Counted from the first letter of the stretch, positions 37,077 to 46,987 are shown. The stretch is 64,000 nt of DNA from Methylocystis sp. B8 (GCF_005771425.1 NZ_VBTZ01000003.1:1-64000); one strand, 5' to 3'. The notes: generated by a model from the sequence alone, not told the origin. Numbers and translations are program-made.

Positions 37077-38249
37077 GTGGCTGGAATGGAGTCCAGGATC
37101 GAGCGAGATCTGATTGCCGCCTTCCGCCAGAGTTTCGAGCGCGAGCCTCGCCTTTTCCGGGCGCCCGGCCGCCTCAACCTCATCGGCGAACATACCGACT
37201 ACAACGACGGCTTTGTCATGCCCGCGGCGCTCGACCTCTCGATCTGGGCGGCAATTGCGCCGCGACCCGACCGCCGTCTGCGCATACGCTCGCTGATCAT
37301 GGACGAAGTCGTCGAATTCGACCTGGACGACACGGCCGCACAGCCGCGCGGCGACTGGAGCGATTATATCCGCGGCGTCGCCCTCTTTCTCCAGAAGGCT
37401 GGCTACAGGCTGAGCGGCGTCGATCTCGTCCTCGACGGCAATCTCCCGATCGGCGCGGGGCTCTCGGCTTCGGCGGCCTTTGAAGTCTCGGCAGGCTTTG
37501 CGCTTTTGACGATTTCCGGGGCAGAGGTCGATAGAGTCGAACTCGCCAAAATCTGCCAGCGCGCTGAAAACCAATTCGTCGGCGTTCGCTGCGGCATTAT
37601 GGATCAGTATATTTCGTGCTGCGCCGTCGCAGGGAGCGCCCTGCTGCTTGACTGCCGCAGTCTCACGTCGCGGAAAGTGGTGATTGATCCGAAGGCGCGT
37701 CTTGTTCTTTGCGACACCATGGTGCGCCACCAGCTCGCGAGCGATGAATATAATTTGCGCCGCGAGGACTGCGAGCGCGCGGTCGCGGCGCTGTCAACGC
37801 GGATCGCCGGCATATCGGCATTACGGGACGTCACGTTTCCCCAACTCATGCGACACGGCGATGCAATGCCCGAACGCGTCTTCCGCCGCGCGCGTCACGT
37901 GGTCGGCGAGATTGATCGAACGCTGCGCGCCGCGGCGGCGTTCGACGCGGGAGACCTCAAGGAGTGCGGTCGTCTGATGAATCTCTCGCATGAAAGCTTG
38001 CGTGATGATTATGAGGTAAGCTGCGCCGAACTCGACCTGATGGTCGATATCGCGCACAGGCTTCCGGGCGTCTATGGCGCACGGATGATGGGCGGCGGCT
38101 TTGGCGGCTGCACCATTAACCTTGTTGAAGCGAAACACACGGATGCTTTCGTTCGGGCCATGGCCGAGAGGTATCGAACTGCGACTGGCGTTACGCCTCA
38201 AATTCTTACCTGCGTCGCCGGTCCGGGCGCCGGCCCCGCCGGCCTATAG
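37077..38249 (+). CDS. galK: Galactokinase
   Basis: A 390-residue GHMP kinase phosphorylating galactose at C1. The galactokinase signature is present at the N-terminus (GRLNLIGEHTDYNDGFVMP), the ATP-binding GLSASAAFEVSAGFAL motif follows near residue 125, and the third motif is GARMMGGGFGGCTI. GTG 37077 is the longer start; ATG 37086 is an equally good alternative given the AAAGGAAC sequence upstream. galT follows after nine bases. Confidence 0.94.
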   Translation: MAGMESRIERDLIAAFRQSFEREPRLFRAPGRLNLIGEHTDYNDGFVMPAALDLSIWAAIAPRPDRRLRIRSLIMDEVVEFDLDDTAAQPRGDWSDYIRGVALFLQKAGYRLSGVDLVLDGNLPIGAGLSASAAFEVSAGFALLTISGAEVDRVELAKICQRAENQFVGVRCGIMDQYISCCAVAGSALLLDCRSLTSRKVVIDPKARLVLCDTMVRHQLASDEYNLRREDCERAVAALSTRIAGISALRDVTFPQLMRHGDAMPERVFRRARHVVGEIDRTLRAAAAFDAGDLKECGRLMNLSHESLRDDYEVSCAELDLMVDIAHRLPGVYGARMMGGGFGGCTINLVEAKHTDAFVRAMAERYRTATGVTPQILTCVAGPGAGPAGL

Positions 38250-38258
38250 GAGCGGCGC

Positions 38259-39308
38259 ATGTCCTTGCTGAGCAGCGCCTCGCATCGCCGGCTCAATCAG
38301 CTTACTGGCGAATGGGTTCTTGTCTCGCCGCATCGGACGAGCCGCCCTTGGCAAGGCCAGGTGGAGAAGGTCCGATACGAAGATCGGCCCCGATACGATC
38401 CGTCCTGTTATCTATGTCCAGGCAACGGGCGCGCGAATGGCGAACGAAATCCGCGATACACGGGCGTTTTCGCCTTTGACAACGACTTCGCCGCGCTCAC
38501 GTCCCAGACGCCAGCGAAGGAATTCGCACGAGACGGATTGCTCATCGCCGAAGGGGAGCCCGGCCGGTGCCGCGTGCTGTGCTTCTCGCCGCGCCATGAT
38601 TTGACTTTGTCGCGCATGAGCGTTCGAGAGATCGTTCCCGTCGTCGAGGCGTGGCGGGACGAGACGATGCGCCTCGGCGCTCTCGACATGATCAACTACG
38701 TCCAGATTTTCGAGAATCGCGGCGCAGCGATGGGCGCGAGCAATCCGCATCCGCATTGCCAAATTTGGGCGACGCACAGCATGCCGAATGAGGCGGCTAA
38801 GGAATCCGAGCGGCAGAGCGCATATCTGGCACAGAACGGATCCTGTCTCCTATGCGATTATCTTGCGCTCGAAGAAAAGCTCGCCGAGCGGATTGTTTGC
38901 CGTAACGAGCACTTCGTTGCGCTCGTCCCTTTCTGGGCGATCTGGCCGTTCGAAACGATGGTGCTGGCGACGCGGCATATAGGCTCTTTTACCGATCTTA
39001 CCGGCGAGGAGGCGATGGCGCTCGCCGACATTCTTCGGCGTCTCACCATTCGCTACGACAACCTGTTTGAAACCGACTTTCCCTATTCGATGGGATTTCA
39101 CCAGCGGCCAACGGACGGCGCGCCTCACGCGAACTGGCATTTTCATGCGCATTTCTATCCGCCGCTGCTGCGCTCGGCGACGGTGCGAAAGTTCATGGTA
39201 GGTTTCGAGATGCTGGGCGAACCCCAGCGCGACATCACGCCGGAAACGGCGGCCGCGCAACTTCGCGAGGTTTCCGAAACCCATTATCTCGACAGGTCCG
39301 CCCCATGA
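38259..39308 (+). CDS. galT: Galactose-1-phosphate uridylyltransferase
   Basis: A 349-residue Leloir-pathway enzyme exchanging UDP between UDP-glucose and galactose 1-phosphate. The nucleophilic His lies in [11 protein letters not shown] (HPH triad), and the zinc-ligand-like CYLCPGN near residue 48 is present. GalE is not in the window. The CoA-transferase operon begins 19 bases downstream, so cotranscription is possible. Confidence 0.94.
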   Translation: MSLLSSASHRRLNQLTGEWVLVSPHRTSRPWQGQVEKVRYEDRPRYDPSCYLCPGNGRANGERNPRYTGVFAFDNDFAALTSQTPAKEFARDGLLIAEGEPGRCRVLCFSPRHDLTLSRMSVREIVPVVEAWRDETMRLGALDMINYVQIFENRGAAMGASNPHPHCQIWATHSMPNEAAKESERQSAYLAQNGSCLLCDYLALEEKLAERIVCRNEHFVALVPFWAIWPFETMVLATRHIGSFTDLTGEEAMALADILRRLTIRYDNLFETDFPYSMGFHQRPTDGAPHANWHFHAHFYPPLLRSATVRKFMVGFEMLGEPQRDITPETAAAQLREVSETHYLDRSAP

Positions 39309-39327
39309 GCCGGGCTTGGCAAAACAA

Positions 39328-39987
39328 ATGAGAAAAAACGCCATCACCGCCGAAGCCGCGGCGGCGCTCGTATTCGACGGCGCGAGCGTCATGGTCGGCG
39401 GTTTCCTGGGCGTCGGATCGCCGGATCGGCTGATCGATGCGCTGGTGGCGCGCGGCGCGCGCGGACTGACCATCATCGGCAACGACACCGCCTATCCAAC
39501 CATCGGCGTCGGCAAGTTAATAGAGGCAGGATGCGTGGCGCGCGTGCAGGCGTCGCATATCGGCACCAATGCGACGACGCAGCGGCTGATGAGCGCGGGC
39601 GCGATCGACGTGGAGCTCATTCCGCAAGGCACGCTTGCCGAACGCATTCGCGCCGGCGGCTCTGGGCTTGGCGGCGTCCTGACGTCTACTGGAGTCGGGA
39701 CAATCGTCGCGCAAGGCAAGCAGTTGGTGGAAATCGATGGCGCGAGCTTTCTCATTGAAAAGCCGCTGCGCGCCGATTTCGCGCTGCTGCGCGCGCATGA
39801 GGCCGACTATTACGGCAATCTCACCTATCGGCTGACGGCGGCGAATTTCAATCCAATCATGGCGTTCGCAGCGGACTGCGTGATCGCCGAACCGGATGAG
39901 ATCGTGCCGGTCGGCGTTATTCCGCCTGACGCGGTTCGCACGCCGGGCGTGCTTGTCACCCATCTTATCGCCAGAGCGCATTGCTGA
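39328..39987 (+). CDS. 3-oxoacid CoA-transferase subunit A
   Basis: A 219-residue class I CoA-transferase alpha subunit (AtoD/ScoA type). The VFDGASVMVGGFLGVGSPDRLIDAL glycine-rich loop, and the later ADFALLRAHEADYYGNLTY and NFNPIMAFAADCVIAE blocks, fit the family. With subunit B it would move CoA between succinyl- or acetyl-CoA and a 3-oxoacid such as acetoacetate. ATG 39328 is chosen over TTG 39316. The stop overlaps the next start by one base. Confidence 0.9.
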   Translation: MRKNAITAEAAAALVFDGASVMVGGFLGVGSPDRLIDALVARGARGLTIIGNDTAYPTIGVGKLIEAGCVARVQASHIGTNATTQRLMSAGAIDVELIPQGTLAERIRAGGSGLGGVLTSTGVGTIVAQGKQLVEIDGASFLIEKPLRADFALLRAHEADYYGNLTYRLTAANFNPIMAFAADCVIAEPDEIVPVGVIPPDAVRTPGVLVTHLIARAHC

Positions 39988-40646
39988 TGGACGCGAAGGA
40001 GATCATCGCGCGCCGCGTCGCCTTGGAGCTGCGCGACGGCATGCTCGTCAATCTCGGGATCGGCCTGCCGACTCTCGTGGCGCGCTTCGTGCCAAGGGGA
40101 GTTTCCGTCGCTTTTCAGAGCGAGAACGGGCTTATCGGCTTTAGCGCCCCGCCGCCTGAAGGCATGGAGAACAGCGACCTCATCGATGCAGGCGGCGGAT
40201 GGATCGCTGCGCTGCCAGGCGCCGCCAGTTTCGACAGCGCGACGAGCTTCGCATTAATTCGAGGCGGCCACGTCGACCTCGCGGTGCTCGGCGGGCTGCA
40301 GGTCGACGCCGCTGGACGTCTCGCGAGCTGGATGATCCCCGGAAAGTTCACGCCGGGAATGGGCGGAGCGATGGACCTCGTCGCCGGCGCCAAGCGCGTC
40401 ATCGTGGCCATGCAGCACGCCGCGAAAAGCGAACCAAAGATTGTCGAGACGCTCACACTGCCGCCGACGGCGGCGCGGCGCGTCAGCCTCATCGTGACGG
40501 AGCTTGCCGTCATCGAGCCGACGAATGAAGGGCTCGTGCTCCGTGAACGCGCTCCTGGCGTCGGCATGTCGGACATTTTTGACAACACCGGCGCGCGGCT
40601 GATCGTGCCGGAAAATACGCCGGAAATGCCCCTCAGCAGCGACTAG
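39987..40646 (+). CDS. 3-oxoacid CoA-transferase subunit B
   Basis: A 219-residue class I CoA-transferase beta subunit (AtoA/ScoB type). The catalytic Glu that forms the CoA thioester lies in FQSENGLIGF, the standard SENG motif. DLAVLGGLQVDAAGRLASWMIPGK and GMGGAMDLVAGAKRV are typical. It overlaps subunit A by one base (TGATG), as two-subunit transferases usually do. Confidence 0.92.
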   Translation: MDAKEIIARRVALELRDGMLVNLGIGLPTLVARFVPRGVSVAFQSENGLIGFSAPPPEGMENSDLIDAGGGWIAALPGAASFDSATSFALIRGGHVDLAVLGGLQVDAAGRLASWMIPGKFTPGMGGAMDLVAGAKRVIVAMQHAAKSEPKIVETLTLPPTAARRVSLIVTELAVIEPTNEGLVLRERAPGVGMSDIFDNTGARLIVPENTPEMPLSSD

Positions 40647-40755
40647 CGAGCGCTGGCGCTCGCACTTGATATCGGCCGCGCTCGATACAGGTATCGCTTT
40701 GGCCGCGCTCGCCTTGGGCCACAGCGGTCAATCGTTAACAGCAAAGAGCCAAACT

Positions 40756-40983
40756 ATGAGCAAGCTGATTTTGATTCTTGCGGCCTTTATTGGCCTCGCC
40801 GCGCTCGCTCCTGCCGACGCTCTCGCCGCGAGAGATAGGCAGCGCTCGGCGTGCGAGCGCGATTCCCATAAATTCTGCGCGGCGGAAGAACCCAACGCGA
40901 TCGCGGTGGAAAAATGCCTGCGCGAGCATATCGACGAGCTTTCAAAGGCATGCAAACGCCAGTTCAGGGCGAGGAGCCGCTGA
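40756..40983 (+). CDS. Small secreted Cys-rich protein
   Basis: A 75-residue protein. Residues 1-23 form a signal peptide, and the mature part has four cysteines (CERDSHKFC, CLREH, SKAC) spaced like a single Cys-rich GLG1/FGFR-type repeat. Such small secreted proteins are common and uncharacterised in Alphaproteobacteria. ATG 40756 is used because the hydrophobic leader starts there; an in-frame codon at 40666 is less likely. Confidence 0.7.
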   Translation: MSKLILILAAFIGLAALAPADALAARDRQRSACERDSHKFCAAEEPNAIAVEKCLREHIDELSKACKRQFRARSR

Positions 40984-41091
40984 TCGGGGCGCGCTTATCT
41001 AGGTATGATTGAGGCCATGCTGCGGGCGTCGGCGACTAGCCGGCGCTTGATTTATTGCGGCGTTTTCTCCGCCTGACTAAAGTGCCGGCCG

Positions 41092-41934
41092 ATGACTTCG
41101 TTTTCAAAAGGCGTCGCAATGTCCGGCGCGCTTCTTACTGTCGGCGCGTTGACGTTATTTACGTGGGGCGCTTTCGCGCGCGCGGCGTCCTGTGGTTCGT
41201 CGGCGTCCGGCTTTAGCCAATGGCTTGAGGACGTCAAGCGGGAGGCTCAAGCAAGTGGTCTTTCGCAGCATACGCTCAATGCCGCTCTGGCGGACGTATC
41301 CTATGATAACGCGGTCATCGGTCGTGATCGTGGACAGCGGATTTTTCGTCAAAGCTTTGAGAAATTTTCGAGCCGCCTGGTGACGCCGAGCCGTTTAAGT
41401 AAAGGTCGGGCGCTGCTTGCCCGCCACGCCGCGCTGTTGCGACAGATCGAAGCGCGCTATGGCGTGCCCGCATCGGTGCTCGTGGCGATCTGGGGACTGG
41501 AAACGGGATTTGGCGCCGACAATGGACGATTCAAGACTGTGCAGGCGCTTGCGACGCTCGCCTATGATTGCCGGCGCTCGGAGCAGTTTCGGGAAGAGCT
41601 AAATGATGCGCTGACGATCGTCGAGCGCGGCGATATGTCTCCCTCGCAGATGCGTGGCGACTGGGCTGGTGAAATCGGCCAGACTCAGTTCATGCCGTCG
41701 TCTTATCTCAAATATGGCGTCGATTTCGACGGCGACGGCAAGCGCGATCTTATACGCTCAACTGCGGACGCGCTCGCGTCGACGGCGAATTTCCTCAAGA
41801 GCAAGGGCTGGCAAACGGGCGCCGGCTGGAACGAAGGCGAGCCGAACTTCGCAATCTTCCTCGAGTGGAATCAGGCGCGCGTTTACGCCAAGACCATCGC
41901 ACTAATGGCGACGAAGCTCGATAGCGCGCAATGA
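41092..41934 (+). CDS. Lytic murein transglycosylase, MltB-like
   Basis: A 280-residue periplasmic peptidoglycan lytic enzyme. Hydrophobic residues about 8-30 are a signal or anchor. The SLT_2 catalytic domain follows, with catalytic Glu137 in AIWGLETGFGAD and the later GDWAGEIGQTQFMPSSYLKYGVDFDGDGKRDL block typical of the MltB family. It lacks the C-terminal peptidoglycan-binding repeats of some relatives. ATG 41119 is a possible shorter start. Confidence 0.88.
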   Translation: MTSFSKGVAMSGALLTVGALTLFTWGAFARAASCGSSASGFSQWLEDVKREAQASGLSQHTLNAALADVSYDNAVIGRDRGQRIFRQSFEKFSSRLVTPSRLSKGRALLARHAALLRQIEARYGVPASVLVAIWGLETGFGADNGRFKTVQALATLAYDCRRSEQFREELNDALTIVERGDMSPSQMRGDWAGEIGQTQFMPSSYLKYGVDFDGDGKRDLIRSTADALASTANFLKSKGWQTGAGWNEGEPNFAIFLEWNQARVYAKTIALMATKLDSAQ

Positions 41935-41996
41935 GCGGCGTGTAATTGAAACTGGTTACGGCTTTGCGAGGAGCCAGCAACGACAGGAGGCGACCC

Positions 41997-42341
41997 ATGT
42001 TTATTGCAATGAACCGCTTTAAGATCGTAAAGGGCAATGAACAGGCGTTCGAGGACGTCTGGCGTTCGCGTCAGTCCAGACTTCAGGAAAGACCGGGCTT
42101 CATTGTTTTCCATCTGCTCAAAGGACCAGAGCGCGAGGACCATACGCTTTATGCATCGCACGCGCTGTGGGAGACTCGCCAGCATTTTGTGGACTGGACG
42201 CATTCCGAACATTTCCGCGAGGCTCATAAAAATGCCGGTCAGAACCGAAATCTCTATATTGGCGGCCCAGAGTTCGAAGGTTTCGAAACCGTTCTGACCG
42301 AGAAAAATCCGCAGTACGCGGGGGCGGCAGAATCGAGATGA
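41997..42341 (+). CDS. Haem-degrading monooxygenase-like (ABM fold) protein
   Basis: A 114-residue antibiotic-biosynthesis-monooxygenase-fold protein, closest in pattern to IsdG/HmoB-type haem oxygenases: MNRFKIVKGNEQAFEDVWR, LERPGF-like QERPGFIVFHLLKGP and LWETRQHFVDWTHSEHFREAH, with the Asn, Trp and His expected around haem. ATG 41997 has a perfect AGGAGG ribosome binding site 6 bases upstream, which settles the start. An earlier codon at 41946 is rejected. Confidence 0.8.
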   Translation: MFIAMNRFKIVKGNEQAFEDVWRSRQSRLQERPGFIVFHLLKGPEREDHTLYASHALWETRQHFVDWTHSEHFREAHKNAGQNRNLYIGGPEFEGFETVLTEKNPQYAGAAESR

Positions 42342-42387
42342 CTTAAACGAATGCTGCATCAGCCGCTTTTCGCCAACGTAATTCCTC

Positions 42388-43281
42388 TCATCCCGCGCCA
42401 TTAAAATGCACGGTCCCGAAGGCCGTGGAATCATAACCGCCGAAAGCTCTCGCGCGTTCTTGAAACTGCTCCGTCGCGCAGAATCGAACGAGTTTCTGAA
42501 ACGGCGGATCAAAAAAAGCCTTGCGCCAGACGAGCAAATCGAAGCGCTCCACGACCAAGGGCGTGAATTTGAGTTGAAATTGGCGCGCGGCCGCTTCAAT
42601 CCCTAATCCTACGTCCGCTCGCCCTGCGGCGATCGCCATAGCGAGATCGGTTTCCGAGCGCTCGATCGCGTCAACGGATTTCAGGTCCGATTTGTGCAAT
42701 CCCTCTTTCGACAACAGAGCTGTCAGCACCAGTTCGCTGCCGGCCTCCGGCTGACGCGACTGAAACCGGAGTTCTCCGATATCCGCGAGGCTCTTGATGG
42801 GACGCTTTAATTTCGGCGAATACATCAGACCGCGCGTGCGTCTCGTCCATTCGATGAGCGCAACCGGCTCCTTATCGAATGACCTCCTAACCGCCGGGAT
42901 ATTCCAGTCTTCGAACTGCGACGTCGGGATATGCAGTCCGGCGGCGATACATGCATTCTCTTGCATGCGCGCGAGACCGTCGAGCGCGCCGTCCATCAAG
43001 GCGGCGATGCCCGAACGTGACTCTCGCAGAGCCCACTCGAGCAAAGGGTCGTGTCCGCCGGCCATCACCAGCGGAACATCCGCCGCCGCGGATCGTTTGT
43101 TTGACCGACCTGCGTCCGGACCGCTCGCCGCGATCCAATCTTCGATCTCTTTTTTCGGGAAGAGAAGTTTTCCCGTGACGCGGCGGAAAGGGAGCGCCTC
43201 CTCGGAGACAAGGTCATAGACCTTGCGCTGTTTCACCCGCAGCAGGGCCGCCAGCTCGCTAGTGGTTAGATAATCGGTCAT
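42388..43281 (-). CDS. Excisionase-type HTH regulator with periplasmic-binding-like sensor domain
   Basis: A 297-residue one-component regulator. Residues 1-48 hold a MerR/excisionase-type DNA-binding helix-turn-helix (LTTSELAALLRVKQRKVYDLV, KKEIEDWI). The rest is a type-2 periplasmic-binding-protein-like domain of the molybdate/substrate-binding class, seen inside an intracellular protein without signal peptide. It is divergent from modA (207-bp spacer), so a molybdate or tungstate sensor is likely. Such HTH-PBP proteins replace ModE in some bacteria. Confidence 0.78.
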   Translation of the reverse strand: MTDYLTTSELAALLRVKQRKVYDLVSEEALPFRRVTGKLLFPKKEIEDWIAASGPDAGRSNKRSAAADVPLVMAGGHDPLLEWALRESRSGIAALMDGALDGLARMQENACIAAGLHIPTSQFEDWNIPAVRRSFDKEPVALIEWTRRTRGLMYSPKLKRPIKSLADIGELRFQSRQPEAGSELVLTALLSKEGLHKSDLKSVDAIERSETDLAMAIAAGRADVGLGIEAAARQFQLKFTPLVVERFDLLVWRKAFFDPPFQKLVRFCATEQFQERARAFGGYDSTAFGTVHFNGAG

Positions 43282-43488
43282 CCCCTCGTCCTGCGTGTGT
43301 TGCGTAAAAATAACCTAATAAAACATATAAAAGCAATGATGCTCGTGGAATTGCCTCTGAATTGGGCAGCCATAGTGTTTGGGTTGCCCTAACTTTCCGC
43401 ATGACTCAAATCAATGCAAAAATTATACACTAAAACACACAGCTTTCACCCAAAGCCGGGTGCCGGAGCCGAGTCTAAGGAGCGTTTA

Positions 43489-44295
43489 ATGCTTGATTTT
43501 CGTAGTTGCGCTTTTGCTTTCTTGACGCTCTTCGTCGCGACGCAGGTCCACGCGGAGGCTCCGGCGACATCTGCGGCTCCGGGCGCCGGGGCCGCATCTC
43601 CCACCATCACAGTTTTCGCCGCGGCCAGTCTTAAGAACGCGCTCGATGCTGCGGCCGCCGCTTACAAAAGCAAGACTGGCGTCGATACGGCGATCAGCTA
43701 CGCCGGCTCGATGGCGCTCGCGAAGCAGATCGAATCGGGCGCGCCGGCCGAGATTTTTCTTTCAGCCGATGCCGCCTCGATGGACTTTCTCGCTGAAAGA
43801 AATCTTATCCAGCCAAAGACGCGCTTCGATCTTCTTGGCAATACGCTTGTGCTGATAGCGCCGCGGACATCGAAATTAGAGAAAGTGGCCCTTACGAAAG
43901 AGGCGTTCGCGTCCGCGATCGGATCAGGCAAGATCGCGACCGGCGATGTCGCTTCGGTTCCAGTGGGCAAATACGCAAAGGCGGCGCTCGATAAACTCGG
44001 CCTTTGGAGCGTCGCGGAGCCGCATTTCGCTTTTACCGATAATGTTCGATCTGCGCTGATGTTTGTCGCGCGTGAGGAAGCGCCGCTTGGCATAGTCTAT
44101 CTCACCGACGCCAAATCCGAGCCGAAGGTGAAAATCGTCGCGACCTTTCCCTCAACCTCACATCCGCCAATCGTCTATCCCATCGCTCTAACTGCAAGCG
44201 CCAAGGGTGACGCGCCGGCGAAGTTTCTCAACTTCCTGAAAGGGCCCGAGGCGAAAGCGATCTTTGTGGAGCAGGGCTTCGCGCCGCTACACTGA
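43489..44295 (+). CDS. modA: Molybdate-binding protein ModA
   Basis: A 268-residue periplasmic binding protein of the molybdate ABC importer. The signal peptide spans residues 1-22. ITVFAAASLKNALDAA and YAGSMALAKQIESGAPAEIFLSAD are the standard ModA anion-binding segments with the Ser-rich pocket. ATG 43489 follows TAAGGAG. The porin and molbindin genes lie between modA and modB, which is unusual. The stop is followed by a hairpin at 44312-44344. Confidence 0.92.
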   Translation: MLDFRSCAFAFLTLFVATQVHAEAPATSAAPGAGAASPTITVFAAASLKNALDAAAAAYKSKTGVDTAISYAGSMALAKQIESGAPAEIFLSADAASMDFLAERNLIQPKTRFDLLGNTLVLIAPRTSKLEKVALTKEAFASAIGSGKIATGDVASVPVGKYAKAALDKLGLWSVAEPHFAFTDNVRSALMFVAREEAPLGIVYLTDAKSEPKVKIVATFPSTSHPPIVYPIALTASAKGDAPAKFLNFLKGPEAKAIFVEQGFAPLH

Positions 44296-44311
44296 GAGAT
44301 TGAAGTCATGC

Positions 44312-44344
44312 GCGCCTTTCCGGGCTCAGCAGCCGGGAAGGCGC
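44312..44344 (+). terminator. Hairpin after modA
   Basis: GCGCCTTTCCGG and CCGGGAAGGCGC pair almost perfectly around the loop, 16 bases beyond the modA stop. A T-run is not present, so it may serve as a weak terminator or RNA-stabilising structure. Confidence 0.45.
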
Positions 44345-44596
44345 GACATGTGTGTGGCGTGGCGGCTCGCCATCCCGGCATTGCGCGCAGCGCAACAGTA
44401 TTTGCGTCTCTGATAAATCGGCGCGCGGCGGCTTGGCGATCGGATTGCCGTCGCCAGATGCTCACGACGAGCTTCAGGCGGCTCCCTGCGAGAAACTACT
44501 TCAGCGCAGGACGGCGCGCGAAGGTCAAAGAAGGGCCAAATGAAAAGCCCGCCGGCTTTGGGCTCGGCGGGCGGGCAAGGATTGCGACAGCGGCTC
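44345..44596. other. Spacer between modA hairpin and porin stop
   Basis: About 250 bases between convergent genes. Short ORFs on the plus strand (44308-44613) lack recognisable similarity. A palindrome-like GCCCGCCGG...CGGCGGGC sequence near 44549-44573 could end the porin transcript on the minus strand. No gene is supported. Confidence 0.4.
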
Positions 44597-46411
44597 TTAC
44601 CAGTAAACCATAGCGCGAACTTCGAACAAATCCGGATGCGCTGCGCTTTGATATCTGCCCTGGAGAGCCGTTAAGCCCGGCGGAACAAGACCGGCAAATC
44701 CGGTTGTAGCGAAAGCGCCCGCAGAGCCTGCGCCCAGTGGGGCGGACCAATGCAGCACATGCGTCCAGTTCGCTTGGAAATGGAAGCCGTTGTCAGGATA
44801 CCAGTTGACGCCCAGCGTCGTATTCTCCTGCCGGCCGCCAGCGATGCCAGCCTGGTTGGCGATGAGCGCGGTGGTCGCCGTGTTCGGCACGATGAGCGTC
44901 GAATAGGTCAGCATGTTGAAGAGACCGGAACCCGACCAGCGGCCGCTATTGAGGTTAATGGCGCTGTAGCGAGCGGCAAGGCTGACGGCGCCAAAGCCGC
45001 CTTTGCTGAGCGGATTGAGAATTTTGACCTGCTCGAAGGACGCGCCGTTCTTGCCTTTGACGCTGTAGGCTGCAGCGCGCTCTTCGCCAGTGATGTACCA
45101 CTGGCCGTAAGCATAGAAACCATTGAAGAACGCGGAAGAGCCGCCTGGCGTGAAGCCGAAGGGCGTAGCGGCGCTTGGGAAGAAGTTGCCGATGAGCGCC
45201 GCTTGCAGCATCTTGTTCGAGTCACGATTGACCTGCATGCCGATATATTCAGCCTGCATTGAAAGCGGGCCCCAGGCGCCGGCCAATTCGAAGCCGTATT
45301 GGAATTCGCTCGTGACGCATTTGCCCGTCAGACCGGTCGTCGTCAGGTTGGCAAGCGGAAATGCGCCCGGGAATGTAATCGTGCTGCAGGAAAGGTCCGG
45401 CGTGCCCAGCGTTTGCATGCCGAGGACGTTCGCTTCAGAGCGCAGGCGGTTGCCGACGCGCAGCATGCGATCGTCGCTTGCGCCGGTGGCGTCGTTTGGC
45501 TGATGATAGCGGCCGGCGACACCGAGATGGAGAAGCTCATGCTCGGTCTTGATCGGCGCGTAGGTCAGACGGCCGGTCAGTTCGAAATATTGCCCACCGC
45601 CGCGCGGAACCGGGGCCCAGAAGGTCGCCGGCGCGCTGATCAAAGCGGGGTTATTGATGTTGTCCTCGAAGCTCGTCGAGAAGACGCCCGCCTTCGCCGT
45701 CCATGCGTCGCCACGCGCCGCGGCAGCGACGCCGAGGTGACGGGCCGGCGCGAAGGCGTCGACCGACAGCGGACGTTCGATGAAGTCGGTGTATTTCGCC
45801 GAGTTGATAAAATCCAAGCTGAAGGGCTCTTTCATATAGCCGACCTGGATCCAAACAGGGCCTTTGGAATAGGGCGTTTCGGAGCCCGGAACATTCAGCC
45901 CGAGATAGGCGTCGCGAATGCCGCCCAGCGCGTTGCCGGAACCGGTCGAACCGGCGAAATCATACTCGAGCCTATAAAACCAGATTTTCGCGGCCGTTCC
46001 CTCGAACTCGAAACGCGCGCGCCGTACGCCGGCAAAGCCCTTGTATCCGAAGTTGTTCGGAACGCCGATCGGGTTGCTGATGCCGCCGCCATCTATAAAC
46101 AGGCGGCCGCCGATCTTGAAGCTATAGGCCTTGTCAGCGGTTTCAACGAACAAGCCGTTGTTGAAGCTGACGAAGACCGGCGGCGGAGGTGGCGGACCGA
46201 GCGGTCCTTTCGTGACCGCGGCGGTGGCGGCGTTCGCGACATTGGTCGCGCGCTTGACCTCCGTCTTCTGCTTGGCGACCTGCGCCTCAAGCGCCTGCAG
46301 GCGTTCTTTCAGCGCGCGGATTTCGGACGCGGTGTCAGCCACGGCCGGAGCCGTCGTAAATAAGCCGAACGCCGCGATGGCGAGCGCGCGTTGTCCAACT
46401 CCAAGTTTCAT
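44597..46411 (-). CDS. Outer-membrane porin, OprP/OprO-like
   Basis: A 604-residue porin. A signal peptide (residues 1-25, ending PAVADTAS) is followed by a short coiled-coil (EIRALKERLQALEAQVAKQK), a proline run, then a beta-barrel domain of the phosphate-selective porin O/P family and a C-terminal Trp (MVYW), typical of outer-membrane proteins. It lies between modA and modB with candidate Mo-box half-sites in front, so an anion channel for molybdate is a plausible job, though OprP relatives also take phosphate or other anions. The ATG at 46411 is chosen; ATG 46420 and 46426 are also in frame. Confidence 0.85.
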   Translation of the reverse strand: MKLGVGQRALAIAAFGLFTTAPAVADTASEIRALKERLQALEAQVAKQKTEVKRATNVANAATAAVTKGPLGPPPPPPVFVSFNNGLFVETADKAYSFKIGGRLFIDGGGISNPIGVPNNFGYKGFAGVRRARFEFEGTAAKIWFYRLEYDFAGSTGSGNALGGIRDAYLGLNVPGSETPYSKGPVWIQVGYMKEPFSLDFINSAKYTDFIERPLSVDAFAPARHLGVAAAARGDAWTAKAGVFSTSFEDNINNPALISAPATFWAPVPRGGGQYFELTGRLTYAPIKTEHELLHLGVAGRYHQPNDATGASDDRMLRVGNRLRSEANVLGMQTLGTPDLSCSTITFPGAFPLANLTTTGLTGKCVTSEFQYGFELAGAWGPLSMQAEYIGMQVNRDSNKMLQAALIGNFFPSAATPFGFTPGGSSAFFNGFYAYGQWYITGEERAAAYSVKGKNGASFEQVKILNPLSKGGFGAVSLAARYSAINLNSGRWSGSGLFNMLTYSTLIVPNTATTALIANQAGIAGGRQENTTLGVNWYPDNGFHFQANWTHVLHWSAPLGAGSAGAFATTGFAGLVPPGLTALQGRYQSAAHPDLFEVRAMVYW

Positions 46412-46987
46412 AAAGTCCATCCTCATCTTTGACTTCGCTGGCTTTGGACGGATTTTCGCCAACGCCGTTTTCCCGGACGACGGTTTCCGGCGAAGCGCTA
46501 TATATGTATAGTCAATAACGAAAGGTAAGTAGTCAATCGTTATATATAGGTATGCCTTATTAGCCCGTATCTGTTGCTGAAATATCACAATGCATTGCAA
46601 ATGATCCAAGCAAAACGTGCAAAGTTAGAGCAATGGCGTGAGTAATTGTTGGTCACATCGCGATCTTGATTGCTCGGCGCTGCCAGCGCGTTCAATTCCG
46701 TCCGTCAGCACAGCTTAAATTTGCCGGCCGCCAGCGCTTTGAACGAATGCTGAACCGCGAGCGCCTTGGCTCACCGCGTCGCGTGGTTTTAGCGCAATTT
46801 TTGGGGCCAAATGCGTTTATGAATTCGCCACACTTCGACGCGACGACAAAAATACTGTCTTTTCGCATATTGCGGGCGCTAGGGGCTCCGCACTATCTCA
46901 CTTGCGGCGGACAATGGTTCTCCAGATTGCGGTGACCAACGTCCGGCAGGGCGACAAGGCTCTAATTAGCGCTATTGGGAGATAATG
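46412..46987. other. Porin-mop divergent spacer with Mo-box-like half-sites
   Basis: The 576-bp spacer has no supported gene. Its porin-proximal part is AT-rich and holds two CGnTATATA sequences (46496-46504 and 46538-46546) resembling half-sites of ModE-type operators, plus an ATAACG at 46515-46520 facing the second. The remainder holds a 46666-46935 reading frame without similarity. Confidence 0.45.
46496..46546. promoter_or_regulatory. Candidate molybdate-responsive operator (half-sites)
   Basis: CGCTATATA at 46496-46504 and CGTTATATA at 46538-46546 match the CGnTATATA arm of the ModE consensus. They lie 85-135 bases upstream of the porin start. The mirror half needed for a perfect site is incomplete: ATAACG (46515-46520) is the nearest. 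A similar TATATAGCG at 47373-47381 precedes modB. Function is inferred only. Confidence 0.4.

Noticed and set aside
45299-46363. 354-residue plus-strand frame opposite the porin
   Set aside because: The minus-strand porin has a signal peptide and a C-terminal aromatic residue; the opposite frame has none of its own features.
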